This document shows positions 17,902-27,307 of a DNA stretch of 64,000 nucleotides, piece by piece. The stretch covers positions 248,001 to 312,000 of the forward strand of contig UQUU01000001.1 in NCBI GenBank assembly GCA_900544275.1, written 5' to 3'. Below the pieces are notes generated by a model. That model searched no databases, was not told the DNA's origin, and saw only the letters and a program-made list of their open reading frames with translations. Position 1 is the stretch's first letter. Each line of letters opens with the position of its first letter. A program made the translations under genes and the position numbers. The DNA is from an uncultured Succiniclasticum sp. Lineage in GTDB: Bacteria > Bacillota > Negativicutes > Acidaminococcales > Acidaminococcaceae.

Positions 17902-19365
17902 TTATTTGGAAGAAAGTATGTCCTGCCGGCGAATCAGCTTGCGCAAATCAGAAAGAGCTACCACACTCATTTTAATGTTCTCTTCCTCTTGAAACGCTTC
18001 GCTGAGCAGCCGATCCTGAAAGACGATCTTATCCCCCTCACGATGCCAATACTGCGGTTTCACTTCGGTAAAGACTCCCCTGGGTTCCCCCACCAGGTTG
18101 ATCACTTTCAGAAAATCAGGATTTTTTACAGCAAACACGGCATCGATTGGCAGAAGATCTCCGGTCTGCATATCAAAATTGTACATATCCCGGATCACAT
18201 CGCCTTTAAGATTCCGCCGGCCCAACTCCAGACATAAAAGTTTGGGACCGGCAAATTTGACCTGAAACGCCCTCTCTTCTTCCGCAGGATGCGCCTTATA
18301 CCAGTCTTCCAGCTGCCCATTGATCTTATTCTGGAGCTCCGGTTTTTCTTCCACCGCCACCACAGGACGGCTGATACTCCGCTCGCCGATCCAGGCACGG
18401 CGGGAATAAAGCTGCCAGTCGCCCGCTTTGGCCGGCTGATCGATAGTCCCCGTTTCAAACAACCCGTCTTTCGCAGCGGTCGCTTTGACTTCCACAGGCT
18501 GCCAGTTACCGTTTTCCTTTGCCCAACGGACCGTCAGACGGGCCAGCACATTCCGATGATCCGCCGCCAGCACATTTTGTACGGTAAAAAGGCAATTATT
18601 CTGCCAGGCCAGGGAAACGATTTCTGTTATTTCCGGTCGCAGATGGGTTTTGGCCAAAGCCCCCTCTCGGGTGAAAATACGAAACGTATCCGGTTCCGGT
18701 ACGTTAAATTCTACGTGCGTCGTCTTTTCCGCGCCGTCCTTCGGCAAAACATAATCCACCGAAAAGCGGCGCCCCGGTAAATAGGCAGCCGAAGCCCTGA
18801 TTCCCAGATTATCCGCACCGGAGAACTCTTCCTTCACGTTGGCAGGCCTGGAAAAATCCAGAATACGGCACAACATATCACCCCGCTCGCCGCCCTTGCC
18901 CACCGTTAGTAAAATACGGTCATACGATTGCGGGGCAGCATTTTCCGCTTTCACCTCGCGGCTGGCTTCTTCCCAGATCGCAACTAATTCATCCGCGGTA
19001 GGGAGCATATGTTTTACACTTTTTTCCGGTGTTTTTTCCTTGTATTTTTCTACAGGTTTTTTATCTGCCTGTGTCACTGCTAACGGTATTTTTTCCAACA
19101 GACAATAATAACCGCCTTCCAGATCCGGATGCCAGGCCGTAAGCATTTTCCCTGCCTCATTGCGCACGACCAGCAGGAGTTTACCATAGTAATTGCTCCC
19201 GGGAATCGTTTTTTCTCCCTGCAGCTCTACATTCTCCAGGCAACCGTCTCCGTCTACATCGGCTTGAACCGTTGCCAGAACAGCCCCCTCGGCCCCCTTA
19301 AAAGGGAGCGCCAGCATACAGGCTCCCAGCATTATCGCCAAATACCGCTTCAGTGTGTGTTTCAT
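17902..19365 (-). CDS. Large exported protein with an N-terminal DxDGDG motif
   Basis: 487 residues with a signal peptide (MKHTLKRYLAIMLGACMLALPF...). Just after it comes VQADVDGDGCLENVEL, an EF-hand-like DxDxDG loop as in VCBS/FG-GAP-type beta repeats. The C-terminal region (about 330-470) begins RPVVAVEEKPELQNKINGQL and resembles the DUF3298/PdaC-RsiV-type extracellular domain; I hold this at moderate to low confidence. The middle is beta-rich with no recognisable catalytic motif. It is likely in the periplasm. Its upstream region carries a 17-bp tandem repeat (19413-19446). The stop lies about 385 bp from the acrA start; no operon link is evident. Confidence 0.78.
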   Translation of the reverse strand: MKHTLKRYLAIMLGACMLALPFKGAEGAVLATVQADVDGDGCLENVELQGEKTIPGSNYYGKLLLVVRNEAGKMLTAWHPDLEGGYYCLLEKIPLAVTQADKKPVEKYKEKTPEKSVKHMLPTADELVAIWEEASREVKAENAAPQSYDRILLTVGKGGERGDMLCRILDFSRPANVKEEFSGADNLGIRASAAYLPGRRFSVDYVLPKDGAEKTTHVEFNVPEPDTFRIFTREGALAKTHLRPEITEIVSLAWQNNCLFTVQNVLAADHRNVLARLTVRWAKENGNWQPVEVKATAAKDGLFETGTIDQPAKAGDWQLYSRRAWIGERSISRPVVAVEEKPELQNKINGQLEDWYKAHPAEEERAFQVKFAGPKLLCLELGRRNLKGDVIRDMYNFDMQTGDLLPIDAVFAVKNPDFLKVINLVGEPRGVFTEVKPQYWHREGDKIVFQDRLLSEAFQEEENIKMSVVALSDLRKLIRRQDILSSK

Positions 19366-19412
19366 TCTTACTCCTCAAAATTAAATGTTACTTACCTTTT
19401 AAAAATTTACTA

Positions 19413-19446
19413 CTTGATCTTTTATACTTCTTGATCTTTTATACTT
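19413..19446. repeat. 17-bp perfect tandem repeat in a promoter region
   Basis: CTTGATCTTTTATACTT occurs twice without a gap (19413-19429 and 19430-19446), about 50-80 bases upstream of the start of the exported-protein gene at 19365. On the minus strand each copy has AAGTATAAAAGATCAAG, so the repeat duplicates a TATAAA-like box. Confidence 0.85.
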
Positions 19447-19564
19447 CAGTTCACAGGATTTTACTATTTTTTAAAATAATACTTAACAGGACTTTACTAA
19501 CATTATAACAGATATGCCCGGTTTTTCACCAGTAGCCGGTCAATACTGCTCTTCCCTCGCGGCC

Positions 19565-20977
19565 TTATAACCGGCCAAATTGCGGCAGGCAGGTAATGCA
19601 GACATAACCAATGCCACTGGTCAACAGGATATTCAAGCCTGTAAGCGCAATGCCCCGGCGCACCTGCACACCGGGATCCAGACCGAACGCCACCGGGATG
19701 GCCCTTGTGGAAAGAGGCAACACATAAGCGCAGCTTTGCGCCACGATCGTCGTCAGCACATAAGGGATCGGATTCAGAGACAAACTTTGGCAGATGCTGA
19801 CCGCCACCGGGATGGCAATGGACGCTGCCGCCGTATTGCTGGAGATCTCCGCCATCAGGGTCGTAAACGCGGTGAAAATCAACAATGTTACAAAACCGCC
19901 ATCCAAAGATAACAGTTTCATACCGGCGCCTAATTTTTCCACCGCGCCGGTCTGAATGAGGATCTTACCCAAGGCAATGCCGCTGGCAAACAGAAAATAC
20001 ATCCCCCACATCGCATGGCTTTCCGCATACTCCCATTTCAGCATGACCTGACCTTTTTCGTCCCGCAAAAAAAACATCAGCATACCCAAAAGCAAAAAGC
20101 AATACGCAGGCTTTAGCCCCGGCAGAAGATCGGCAAATAAAGGCCGGACAAATGCTAAAAGAGTCGCCAGGCCGAAAACAACGAGCCCGATTTTTTCGCC
20201 CCGGCGCATGGGGCCAAAAGACTCATACATCGTTTTAAAGTAATCCCGGGTGCCATGCAGTTCTTTTACCGGCATCGGCAGATGCCAGATATACAGCAGA
20301 TTTAAGAAAAATACGATCACAAGGATGGGCAAAAAGCGTACAAGCCAGTCCACATACATAAATTCTTTGCCCAACATATTTTCAAGGTAGCTGATCGCCA
20401 CCAGATTCGCACTGCTCCCAATCGGGGAACCAAACCCGCCAAAACCGCTGCCCCAGCCGATAGCCAACAGGATCGGCACCGCCAACTGACTGGTCCGAAT
20501 ATCTTTTTCACCGACAAATTTCAACATAGCAGTGGCAATCGGACAGAAAATAGCTGCGACCACCACATTAGGCAAGAAAATGGAAAGCACGGCAGAGGCA
20601 CTGAGCCAGACCAGGATCTGCTGCTTCATAGAAGGTCCGATAAAACACAAGGTTTTGACAGAAAGCCGTTTATCCAGACCGGTCAGCGTCCAGGTCATGC
20701 AGATCAGATCCGAACCCAACAGCAAGATACAGATTTCTGAACAATATTGACTGATTACCTGGGTATTGGGAATTAAGCTGAAAAACGCATTGATGACGAT
20801 GGGCAATAAAGAAGTGACGGAGATTGACACCGGTCGGAAGATCCACCACACCGCCATCCAAACCGCCAATCCCATAGCTACCGCGCCGGAAAAGCCAAAG
20901 CCATCCTGCAGCGACAGAATAGTAAGTAAAAATAACGCCGGACCTAACAACAATTGAAGCTGAGCTTTTTTGCCCAT
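19565..20977 (-). CDS. SLC13/DASS-type sodium-anion symporter
   Basis: About 470 residues with roughly 11-12 hydrophobic segments. Two family hairpin motifs are visible: FGGFGSPIGSSANLVAI (first SNT-like site, here SAN) and AEISSNTAAASIAIPV (second SNT site), which in this family bind Na+ and the carboxylate or sulfate substrate. Dicarboxylates, tricarboxylates or sulfate are the usual substrates; I cannot choose. I took the ATG at 20977, preceded by AAGGAAGGTG at a fitting distance, rather than the GTG three codons upstream. It is flanked by a C39-like exported protein and by the large exported protein, with gaps of 50-200 bp. Confidence 0.88.
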   Translation of the reverse strand: MGKKAQLQLLLGPALFLLTILSLQDGFGFSGAVAMGLAVWMAVWWIFRPVSISVTSLLPIVINAFFSLIPNTQVISQYCSEICILLLGSDLICMTWTLTGLDKRLSVKTLCFIGPSMKQQILVWLSASAVLSIFLPNVVVAAIFCPIATAMLKFVGEKDIRTSQLAVPILLAIGWGSGFGGFGSPIGSSANLVAISYLENMLGKEFMYVDWLVRFLPILVIVFFLNLLYIWHLPMPVKELHGTRDYFKTMYESFGPMRRGEKIGLVVFGLATLLAFVRPLFADLLPGLKPAYCFLLLGMLMFFLRDEKGQVMLKWEYAESHAMWGMYFLFASGIALGKILIQTGAVEKLGAGMKLLSLDGGFVTLLIFTAFTTLMAEISSNTAAASIAIPVAVSICQSLSLNPIPYVLTTIVAQSCAYVLPLSTRAIPVAFGLDPGVQVRRGIALTGLNILLTSGIGYVCITCLPQFGRL

Positions 20978-21027
20978 ACTACACACCTTCCTTGGTTTAT
21001 TTCATAACCGGAGCAGCCGGTTACAAG

Positions 21028-21816
21028 TTACTTTCCGGGCGGCACTGCCGTCAGCCATTGACGCTGCCGTTCATTCTCCCGGAACAGCTGCGCGTCGAAC
21101 CACATATAATAAAAACGCTGGGCCGAAACAATCCCATACCCGTCCTGCAAATGGTCCGTAGTATCATAGGGGTCTGCCAGCAGCAACACATCGTTGGCGG
21201 CTTCTTTATCCCCCAGGGTATCGTGCCCGATGATTACCCGCCAATGACCTCCCCAATCCACATTTTCCACCATGATAGGCGTATTGTGTTTCAGATTGTC
21301 ATCCACAAACTGTAAAAACTCCCGATAGGTTTTTGGGGAACCGTCTTTCAGAGAATTTTTTACGATCCAGCCCTTTTCCTCAAAATAGCGGCTCATACCC
21401 CGTGTATTCGTACCCGGTTCTTTTACGCCTGCGGGATGCGTGCCCATGATCTTAGCAATTTCTTTTTCATTTTCCGGCACGGTTCCCAGGAAATACTGAG
21501 CTACCGTAAACGCAGCCGCCGGCCCACAGGTATATCCTGTTTCCTGTTGTTTTGTTTTATATTTTTCCAAAAGCAATAAACTGCCACCGGACTTCAAGTT
21601 ATACACATCAACAAATTTATAATAAGGCGAATCCGCCACGTCATATTTATGCGGCGCAGCCGCCGGTCCCTCATCCCGTTCCCATAAGCCGGCAATCCCC
21701 ACAGACGCCTTCGCCAATAGTCCCGGCGAGTCGGCAGGCGCTGTGTCCTGCCGATAATAGCGATTCATCCCCAGTAACACCGCGATTATCAATAGTCCCG
21801 ACAAGAGTTTTTTCAT
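21028..21816 (-). CDS. Exported or membrane-anchored C39-like papain-fold protein
   Basis: 262 residues. Residues 1-18 form a hydrophobic N-terminal anchor or signal. The candidate catalytic Cys is in QETGYTCGPAAAFTVAQYFLG, the His in GGHWRVIIGHD and the Asp in LLLADPYD, the order used by C39/papain-like peptidases (PF13529-type). Orientation places the domain outside the cytoplasm. C39-like proteins of this kind are often uncharacterised; the target could be a peptide or a peptidoglycan stem, which is inference. It starts about 70 bases downstream of the stop of the CCA-adding enzyme gene and could be cotranscribed with it. Confidence 0.8.
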   Translation of the reverse strand: MKKLLSGLLIIAVLLGMNRYYRQDTAPADSPGLLAKASVGIAGLWERDEGPAAAPHKYDVADSPYYKFVDVYNLKSGGSLLLLEKYKTKQQETGYTCGPAAAFTVAQYFLGTVPENEKEIAKIMGTHPAGVKEPGTNTRGMSRYFEEKGWIVKNSLKDGSPKTYREFLQFVDDNLKHNTPIMVENVDWGGHWRVIIGHDTLGDKEAANDVLLLADPYDTTDHLQDGYGIVSAQRFYYMWFDAQLFRENERQRQWLTAVPPGK

Positions 21817-21915
21817 TGCGTTTTTCCTATCGTTTTACGTTTCCCTGTCATTTCTTAATTGACCGGCTGTTCTGCTTTTCAGCAAGGTTTTGCGCATTGT
21901 CAACAAAGCATTGTT

Positions 21916-23646
21916 TCAGCAACTTTCGTTAACCACATCAATGGCTCCTCGTTTGTGACATGGCTGCGGTTCTTGCGCAACAGTATTTACGCCGGTCTCT
22001 TGTATTTTCCGCAGACGCTGTATCTTACCCAACAGCGTTTCCGCCAAGACTTTTTTTTCATTGGGAATCCCCCGGTTCTGCACCTGACGCAACAGATAAC
22101 GCAAAGCTTCCTTTACGGACCAGTCAACCTCGGAAGGCAGTAAATCGCGGACTTCCTTACCGTTAAGAGCAAGGTCCGAAGTATGCACCGGCATCTCGTC
22201 CCGCGCCCTGCGGATCGCTTCTTCGCTGAGCAGGCGCCCTTCCAGCATAACGGGTTCCTGCAGCACACCGGCCCAGGTAGCAGCCATATCCGCCAGAAAA
22301 ACCCCACCCAACTGAGAAAATCCCTCCGCCAGATCTTTTTCCGTACGAAATTCCCCGCTGACAGCTTCACTGCGGATCCACCGCTGCAGCACCTTCTGTT
22401 TATGCACCAACATAGGCGCAAAACGCATGTGCCTTGCCACCAGCCAGCAGACTCTATCCACAAAATCTGCCGGATAACGCAGGCGGGTCAGGATCGTATG
22501 CGCCATTACGGCGCTGACTTTTTCATGTCCGTGATCATTCGGATAACCATCCGGCGTTACCCCTCGCACTCCCGGCCGCCCTTTGGCCACATCATGCAGC
22601 AAAAGCGCCCAGCGCAGCGTCAGATCACGCGGTCCGTTGTCCACAGCCGCTAAAATGTGTTCCCACACATTATAACAATGAAAGCGGATATTCTGCGGCA
22701 GGCCCGGCAACAGGGAAAGTTCCGGCAACACATCGGTATAATATTCCCTGCCGTTTTCCCTGATGCGGCATTGGGTCGCCGCCAGACCGGTGGAAACCAG
22801 CAACATCAGCCCGCGTCCGGCCGCTTTGCTTACCAGCAGCTTATCCAGTTCCGTACGCACCCGTTCCAACGAAAGTTCCCGGCAATTGCGGCAATCAAAA
22901 CGGTATCTTTTTTGCAGCGCAAAACGGGTACCGGCCTGGCCAAAACCTGTTTTTTGTAAAGGGCCGGTCAACTGAGCATCCGGTCCCATCGTCTTCATGT
23001 CTAAAGAAACGGGGCGCCCCTGTGTCAGGAGAGCCCGACGTAAATTTTCTTCCACAGAACTTGCGGTGTCATAAAAGGCATTGACCTGTGCCGGAGTATC
23101 AGTACCTTCCACATAGGTAAAATCCAACTGCGCCACCAGACGGCAGGCGCGGTACATCCGCAGAGCGTCTTCCCGAAAGCGCAGCCGCGCATCGCCGACC
23201 GTACGCAGCGCCTTGTCCTTAAGATCCTGCTGCCCGCCAAAATAATCGTACAAACGTCCGGCGCTGTCCAGGGCCATCGCATTCACAGTAAAATCCCGGC
23301 GGGACAGGTCCTCTTTCAGCGTAGCACAGTACCAGACCGCTTCCGGCCGATGGGCATCCGCTCCATATCTCTCTCCCCGGAAGGTAGCGATTTCTGTGGC
23401 TTTTCCGTCCACGATCGCCACCACCACACCAAAATTCCACCCCAGCTTTTCCACCAGACCATAGCCGGCCTGACGTACGACGGCAGCCACCTGCTCCGGA
23501 CGGGCATTAGTAGTCACATCGTAATCTCCCGGAAATTCGCCCAGCAAAAGATCACGCACGGCTCCGCCTGCCACATAGGCCTCAAAACCTGCGTTTTCCA
23601 ATAATGCCAAAACTTTTTTAATATAATCCGGAAATATGATTTGCAT
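21916..23646 (-). CDS. cca: CCA-adding tRNA nucleotidyltransferase with HD domain
   Basis: Adds or repairs the 3' CCA end of tRNAs. About 576 residues. The head has the family signature VAGGAVRDLLLG followed by DYDVTTNA with the catalytic DxD. The RNA-binding region follows (RFREDALRMYRACRLVAQL). A large second half contains an HD domain (LLHDVAKGRPG, then NDHGHEKVSA). This is longer than the usual 400-480 residues, partly because of the HD insert and a C-terminal tail ending in CHKRGAIDVVNESC. The ATG at 23646 follows GAGGCAAGG; a longer frame to 23766 would overlap the leuB terminator. The HD domain suggests 2',3'-cyclic phosphodiesterase or phosphatase repair activity, as in related enzymes. 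Confidence 0.92.
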   Translation of the reverse strand: MQIIFPDYIKKVLALLENAGFEAYVAGGAVRDLLLGEFPGDYDVTTNARPEQVAAVVRQAGYGLVEKLGWNFGVVVAIVDGKATEIATFRGERYGADAHRPEAVWYCATLKEDLSRRDFTVNAMALDSAGRLYDYFGGQQDLKDKALRTVGDARLRFREDALRMYRACRLVAQLDFTYVEGTDTPAQVNAFYDTASSVEENLRRALLTQGRPVSLDMKTMGPDAQLTGPLQKTGFGQAGTRFALQKRYRFDCRNCRELSLERVRTELDKLLVSKAAGRGLMLLVSTGLAATQCRIRENGREYYTDVLPELSLLPGLPQNIRFHCYNVWEHILAAVDNGPRDLTLRWALLLHDVAKGRPGVRGVTPDGYPNDHGHEKVSAVMAHTILTRLRYPADFVDRVCWLVARHMRFAPMLVHKQKVLQRWIRSEAVSGEFRTEKDLAEGFSQLGGVFLADMAATWAGVLQEPVMLEGRLLSEEAIRRARDEMPVHTSDLALNGKEVRDLLPSEVDWSVKEALRYLLRQVQNRGIPNEKKVLAETLLGKIQRLRKIQETGVNTVAQEPQPCHKRGAIDVVNESC

Positions 23647-23767
23647 AGCGGACCTTGCCTCTATCCTCAGTCTTTTGAACATGAAATTAAAACAGTACTT
23701 ATTATTGCCGTCCAGCGCATAAAACACTTCGCCTGTATGCAAAACCGCAATATAAAAAAAACACAAA

Positions 23768-23792
23768 CCTTACGGGATTTTATCCCGCAAGG
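23768..23792 (-). terminator. Rho-independent terminator of leuCDB
   Basis: CCTTGCGGGAT pairs with ATCCCGTAAGG around AAA on the minus strand, followed by TTTGTGTTTTTTTT. It is 27 bases after the leuB stop codon. Confidence 0.9.
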
Positions 23793-23819
23793 TCATTGTA
23801 TTTCCTTACTCTTTTATTG

Positions 23820-24896
23820 TCAAGAATGCCTCTGCAACAACGTCTCTGCTATCAGATTCCCCATTGCCCGGGTACTGACCTTGTGTAAGCCGGCGCCGGA
23901 CAGATCCGGCGTGCGATAGCCTGCGGCATACACTTTTTCCACGGCCTCTTCAATGGCGGCAGCCGCCGCTTCCTGTCCCAGCGAATAACGGAACAGCATT
24001 GCGGCAGATAAAATCGTTCCCGTCGGATTGGCAATGCCCTGTCCTGCAATATCCGGCGCGCTGCCATGAATCGGCTCATACAGACCCGTACCGTCGCCCA
24101 GACTGGCGCTGGGCAGAAGACCGATGGAACCGCCTAACACCGAAGCCTCATCGGATAAAATGTCCCCAAAAATATTATTGGTCAGAATCACATCAAATTG
24201 GCCGGGATTTAACACCAGCTGCATCGCACAGTTATCCACATAAAAATGATTCAGCTCGATTTCCGGATACTCCTGCTGCAGTTCCGTTACAACACGGCGC
24301 CACAAGCGGGATTCAGCCAGAACGTTGGCTTTATCCACAGAGGTCACTTTCCGGCGGCGCCCCCGGGCGGCTTCAAAGGCTTTCCGGGCAATTCGCTCAA
24401 TCTCCGGCCGGGTATAAAGAGCAATATCCGCTGCCGTTTCCACCCCATTGACCAACGCCGCTTCCCGATGCTCCCCAAAATAAATGCCGCCGGTCAGCTC
24501 CCTGACAATAAGCAGATCCGTATTCCTCACCCGTTCTTCTTTTAACGGAGACAGATGCGCAGTGAAACGACTGACCTTCATCGGGCGCAGATTGCAGTAC
24601 AACCCCAGCGCTTTGCGAATCTGCAGCAGTCCTTTTTCCGGACGGATGTCCGGAGCCGCCTGATCCCATTTCGGTCCCCCTACGGCCCCCAGCAGTACTG
24701 CATCCGCCGCCTTGGCCGAAGCCTCCGTCACCGCAGGGAACGGCTCGCCATAAGCATCAATCGCGCACCCGCCTAATAATTGTGTATCATAGTCCAACCG
24801 AAGCCCGAATCTATCTGCTGCCGCATCCATTACTTCCACTGCGGCAGACACGATTTCCGGGCCGATCCCGTCACCCGGCAACAATGTGATTTTCAT
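23820..24896 (-). CDS. leuB: 3-isopropylmalate dehydrogenase
   Basis: Oxidises and decarboxylates 3-isopropylmalate with NAD+ in leucine synthesis. About 358 residues, the normal size. N-terminal LLPGDGIGPE, substrate-binding RELTGGIYFGEH, catalytic Lys region TSVDKANVL, metal-binding DVILTNNIFGDILSDEA and GSAPDIAGQGIANPTGTILSAAM are all present. The ATG at 24896 is preceded by AGGGG at 8 bases, better than the ATG two codons upstream (24902). It is the last gene of leuC-leuD-leuB, separated from leuD by about 160 bp, and ends at a strong terminator. Confidence 0.96.
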   Translation of the reverse strand: MKITLLPGDGIGPEIVSAAVEVMDAAADRFGLRLDYDTQLLGGCAIDAYGEPFPAVTEASAKAADAVLLGAVGGPKWDQAAPDIRPEKGLLQIRKALGLYCNLRPMKVSRFTAHLSPLKEERVRNTDLLIVRELTGGIYFGEHREAALVNGVETAADIALYTRPEIERIARKAFEAARGRRRKVTSVDKANVLAESRLWRRVVTELQQEYPEIELNHFYVDNCAMQLVLNPGQFDVILTNNIFGDILSDEASVLGGSIGLLPSASLGDGTGLYEPIHGSAPDIAGQGIANPTGTILSAAMLFRYSLGQEAAAAAIEEAVEKVYAAGYRTPDLSGAGLHKVSTRAMGNLIAETLLQRHS

Positions 24897-25057
24897 ATCC
24901 ATTACCCCTAAGTAGTCCTTTTTCTATATATTTAAGTAACGACATCAAGAAACCAGGAAGTAACGTATTCTATTTATCTGCTTTTATACAGTAGTCCCCT
25001 AAGTCTCCTGCATCTGCTTGTTTCAGGAAAAATTTCTTTCTCTAAAACGCGCTCTTA

Positions 25058-25540
25058 TCAACGATTCAACTGCTTCATATATTCCACTAAACCGCCGCAA
25101 TCCGCAATTTCCTGACAAAATTCCGGCAACGGCTTCGTTTGAATCACGATATCTTTGTTTAAAATCGCAATTTTTCCCGTTTTCAAATCCACAGCCACAG
25201 TATCGCCCGCTTCGATTTTTTCCGCCGCTTTGCCAATTTCCAATACCGGCAGACCGATATTAATGGCATTGCGATAAAAGATACGGGCAAAACTTTCAGC
25301 AATAATACATTGCACGCCTTTTACCTTAAGGACCATGGGCGCATGCTCCCGGGAAGAGCCGCAGCCAAAATTTTTGCCGGCCACGATCACATCCCCCGTC
25401 TGCACTCCCGCGGAAAACGACGTATCGATATCCTCCATGGCATGTTCTGCCAATTCCTTAAAATCGGCAATATTCAAATACCGGGCGGGAATGATCACGT
25501 CCGTATCCACATGGTCTCCATACCGCCAGATCCTGCTCAT
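25058..25540 (-). CDS. leuD: 3-isopropylmalate dehydratase, small subunit
   Basis: 160 residues. Swivelling domain of the aconitase-like isomerase that turns 2- into 3-isopropylmalate, forming a complex with LeuC. DTDVIIPARYLN and the family signature NFGCGSSREHAPMVLK are present. The short length and sequence style match the archaeal/clostridial LeuD group rather than the ~200-residue enterobacterial one. The start follows GGGGAGG, and its ATG overlaps the leuC stop (ATGA), so the subunits are translationally coupled. Confidence 0.96.
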   Translation of the reverse strand: MSRIWRYGDHVDTDVIIPARYLNIADFKELAEHAMEDIDTSFSAGVQTGDVIVAGKNFGCGSSREHAPMVLKVKGVQCIIAESFARIFYRNAINIGLPVLEIGKAAEKIEAGDTVAVDLKTGKIAILNKDIVIQTKPLPEFCQEIADCGGLVEYMKQLNR

Positions 25541-26799
25541 TTCAATACCTCCCCTGCTCCCGCAATATATCCTTTAACCGCGCTGGCCGCTGCCGTATAG
25601 GGGCTGGCCAGATACACTTCACTGTCCACATGACCCATGCGGCCTCTGAAATTACGGTTAGTCGTGGAAACACAGCGTTCCCCCGCTGCCAGTATCCCCA
25701 TGTAGCCACCCAGACAAGGTCCGCAGGTAGGGGTCGAAACGGCTGCATTAGCCTTGATAAAAATATCCACATACCCTGATTCCATAGCCTTCTGATAAAT
25801 TTCCTGAGTCGCGGGAATGATAATGCAGCGAACTCTGTCATGGACCTTATGATCCTTCAGCACTTCCGCAGCCTGGGCCAGGTCTTCTAAGCGGCCGTTG
25901 GTACAGGAGCCGATCACAACCTGGTCAATCGGTATCTGATGAGATTCCCCGACCGGATGAGTATTCTCCGGCAAGTGAGGATAGGCTACCACCGGTTCCA
26001 GCTTTGACAGATCAATGGAGATCACCCGTTCATAAACCGCGTCCGGGTCCGCTTCCACGCCTTTCCAGGGACGAGTCACACGATCTTTCAGAAACTCCCG
26101 CGTTTTATCATCAACCGGAAAGATACCGTTTTTGCCGCCGGCTTCAATAGCCATATTGCAAATCGTAAACCGATCCGCCATATCCAGTTCCTGCACTCCG
26201 GGGCCGGTAAATTCCAGGCTTTCATATCGGGCTCCGTCCACTCCGATAAGACCGATCAATGTCAGGATCAGATCTTTGCCTTTTACATAGTCAGGCAGTT
26301 TACCGGTCAGCTCTACCTTAATAGCGGACGGGACCTTGAACCAGGCCTTGCCGGAAGCCATCGCGCAACCGATGTCTGTTTGTCCCATACCGGTGGAAAG
26401 GGCATTCAACGCCCCGTACGTACAGGTATGAGAATCCGCGCCGATTACAATTTCACCGGGAGCCACCATCCCTTTGTCCGGCAACAGCGCATGTTCAATG
26501 CCCATACGCCCTACCTCAAAATAATGCGTGATTTCATGCTGCCGGGCAAACCCCCGCAGTTCTTTACACAATGTAGCTGATTTTATATCTTTGCAAGGCG
26601 AAAAATGATCCGGAACCAGGGCAATTTTATGCCGGTCAAAAACCGGACGTCCGATTTTATTAAACTCTTTGATGGCAGGCGGACCCGTAATATCATTGGC
26701 CAGCACCAGATCTACCTGTGAAACCAGGAGATCCCCTGCTTCTACCGTTTCCCGCCCTACATGGCGGGCCAGAATTTTCTGTGTCATCGTCATACCCAT
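25537..26799 (-). CDS. leuC: 3-isopropylmalate dehydratase, large subunit
   Basis: 420 residues, the length of the HacA/LeuC short group. Ligands for the 4Fe-4S cluster appear in GSCTNGRLEDL and TPTCGPCLGGY; GADSHTCTYGALNALSTG is the aconitase-family signature. I chose the ATG at 26799 because AGGAGG lies 8-10 bases upstream. The frame stays open to 26979, but that extension would run back through the T-box terminator and antiterminator and is not coding. First gene of the leuCDB operon, controlled by the Leu T-box leader. Confidence 0.96.
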   Translation of the reverse strand: MGMTMTQKILARHVGRETVEAGDLLVSQVDLVLANDITGPPAIKEFNKIGRPVFDRHKIALVPDHFSPCKDIKSATLCKELRGFARQHEITHYFEVGRMGIEHALLPDKGMVAPGEIVIGADSHTCTYGALNALSTGMGQTDIGCAMASGKAWFKVPSAIKVELTGKLPDYVKGKDLILTLIGLIGVDGARYESLEFTGPGVQELDMADRFTICNMAIEAGGKNGIFPVDDKTREFLKDRVTRPWKGVEADPDAVYERVISIDLSKLEPVVAYPHLPENTHPVGESHQIPIDQVVIGSCTNGRLEDLAQAAEVLKDHKVHDRVRCIIIPATQEIYQKAMESGYVDIFIKANAAVSTPTCGPCLGGYMGILAAGERCVSTTNRNFRGRMGHVDSEVYLASPYTAAASAVKGYIAGAGEVLK

Positions 26800-26921
26800 G
26801 CTGTCTTCCTCCTCATCTTCCATCATGCAAGTATTTGATTGCCATTGTTGCCGCAACATGCCTTTACTCCGCAAAATCCTGTTCTTTCTCTTTGCCTGCC
26901 CGCTATTTCCCGGGCTCCGCC

Positions 26922-27228
26922 AAATAAAAACACCCCCACCTGTACATACAGATAGGGGCGAAAATTTTCGCGGTACCACCCTGATTTATCTCTTGTTTCT
27001 GCGGCTTTTTACAGCCTTACGCCTAACGCGCGCCTACGTTGTCCGCTACTTTCTTCACAGACACAGCTCCCGGATGAGATGACGCCCTTCCCGGCAGAAG
27101 CTCACACCAGCCGCTTCCTCTCTGCGCCGTTCCCGGTAATCAATTTCCGTTCTCCGCCTTTACTTTTTACCCGGGCAGGGTTCCGATCTCTAAAAGCTCG
27201 GTAAGACACTGCTTACATGTATTATACT
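26922..27228 (-). promoter_or_regulatory. T-box riboswitch leader, leucine (specifier CTC)
   Basis: Leader of leuCDB. The T-box core AGGGTGGTACCGCG (minus strand) lies at about 26970-26983. The terminator pairs CCCCTATCTGTA with TACAGGTGGGGG (about 26925-26960) and is followed by TGTTTTTATTTGG. Stem I with the AGAGAGGAAGCGGCTGG distal segment lies upstream. By alignment with the other two leaders the specifier is CTC at 27076-27078, a leucine codon. Together with the leuA leader it coordinates both leu loci to tRNA-Leu charging, reading two different codons. Confidence 0.92.
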
Positions 27229-27233
27229 GTTAC

Positions 27234-27262
27234 ATTATGGTAAATAAAACAGCAGAAGTCAA
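27234..27262 (-). promoter_or_regulatory. Promoter of the leuCDB T-box transcript
   Basis: TTGACT (27257-27262) and CATAAT (27234-27239) are spaced by 17 bases on the minus strand. A TATAAT slightly downstream is an alternative -10 box. An 18-bp inverted repeat lies about 45 bases upstream (27308-27325). Confidence 0.7.
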
Positions 27263-27307
27263 GGATTTTCGTTAGCTTTTTCAAATTCATTTAAAAATAC
27301 TTGCACT

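Noticed and set aside
26800..26979. A 60-residue N-terminal extension of leuC
   Set aside because: It would translate back through the T-box terminator, whereas a strong AGGAGG precedes the ATG at 26799, and the shorter protein has the family's normal length.
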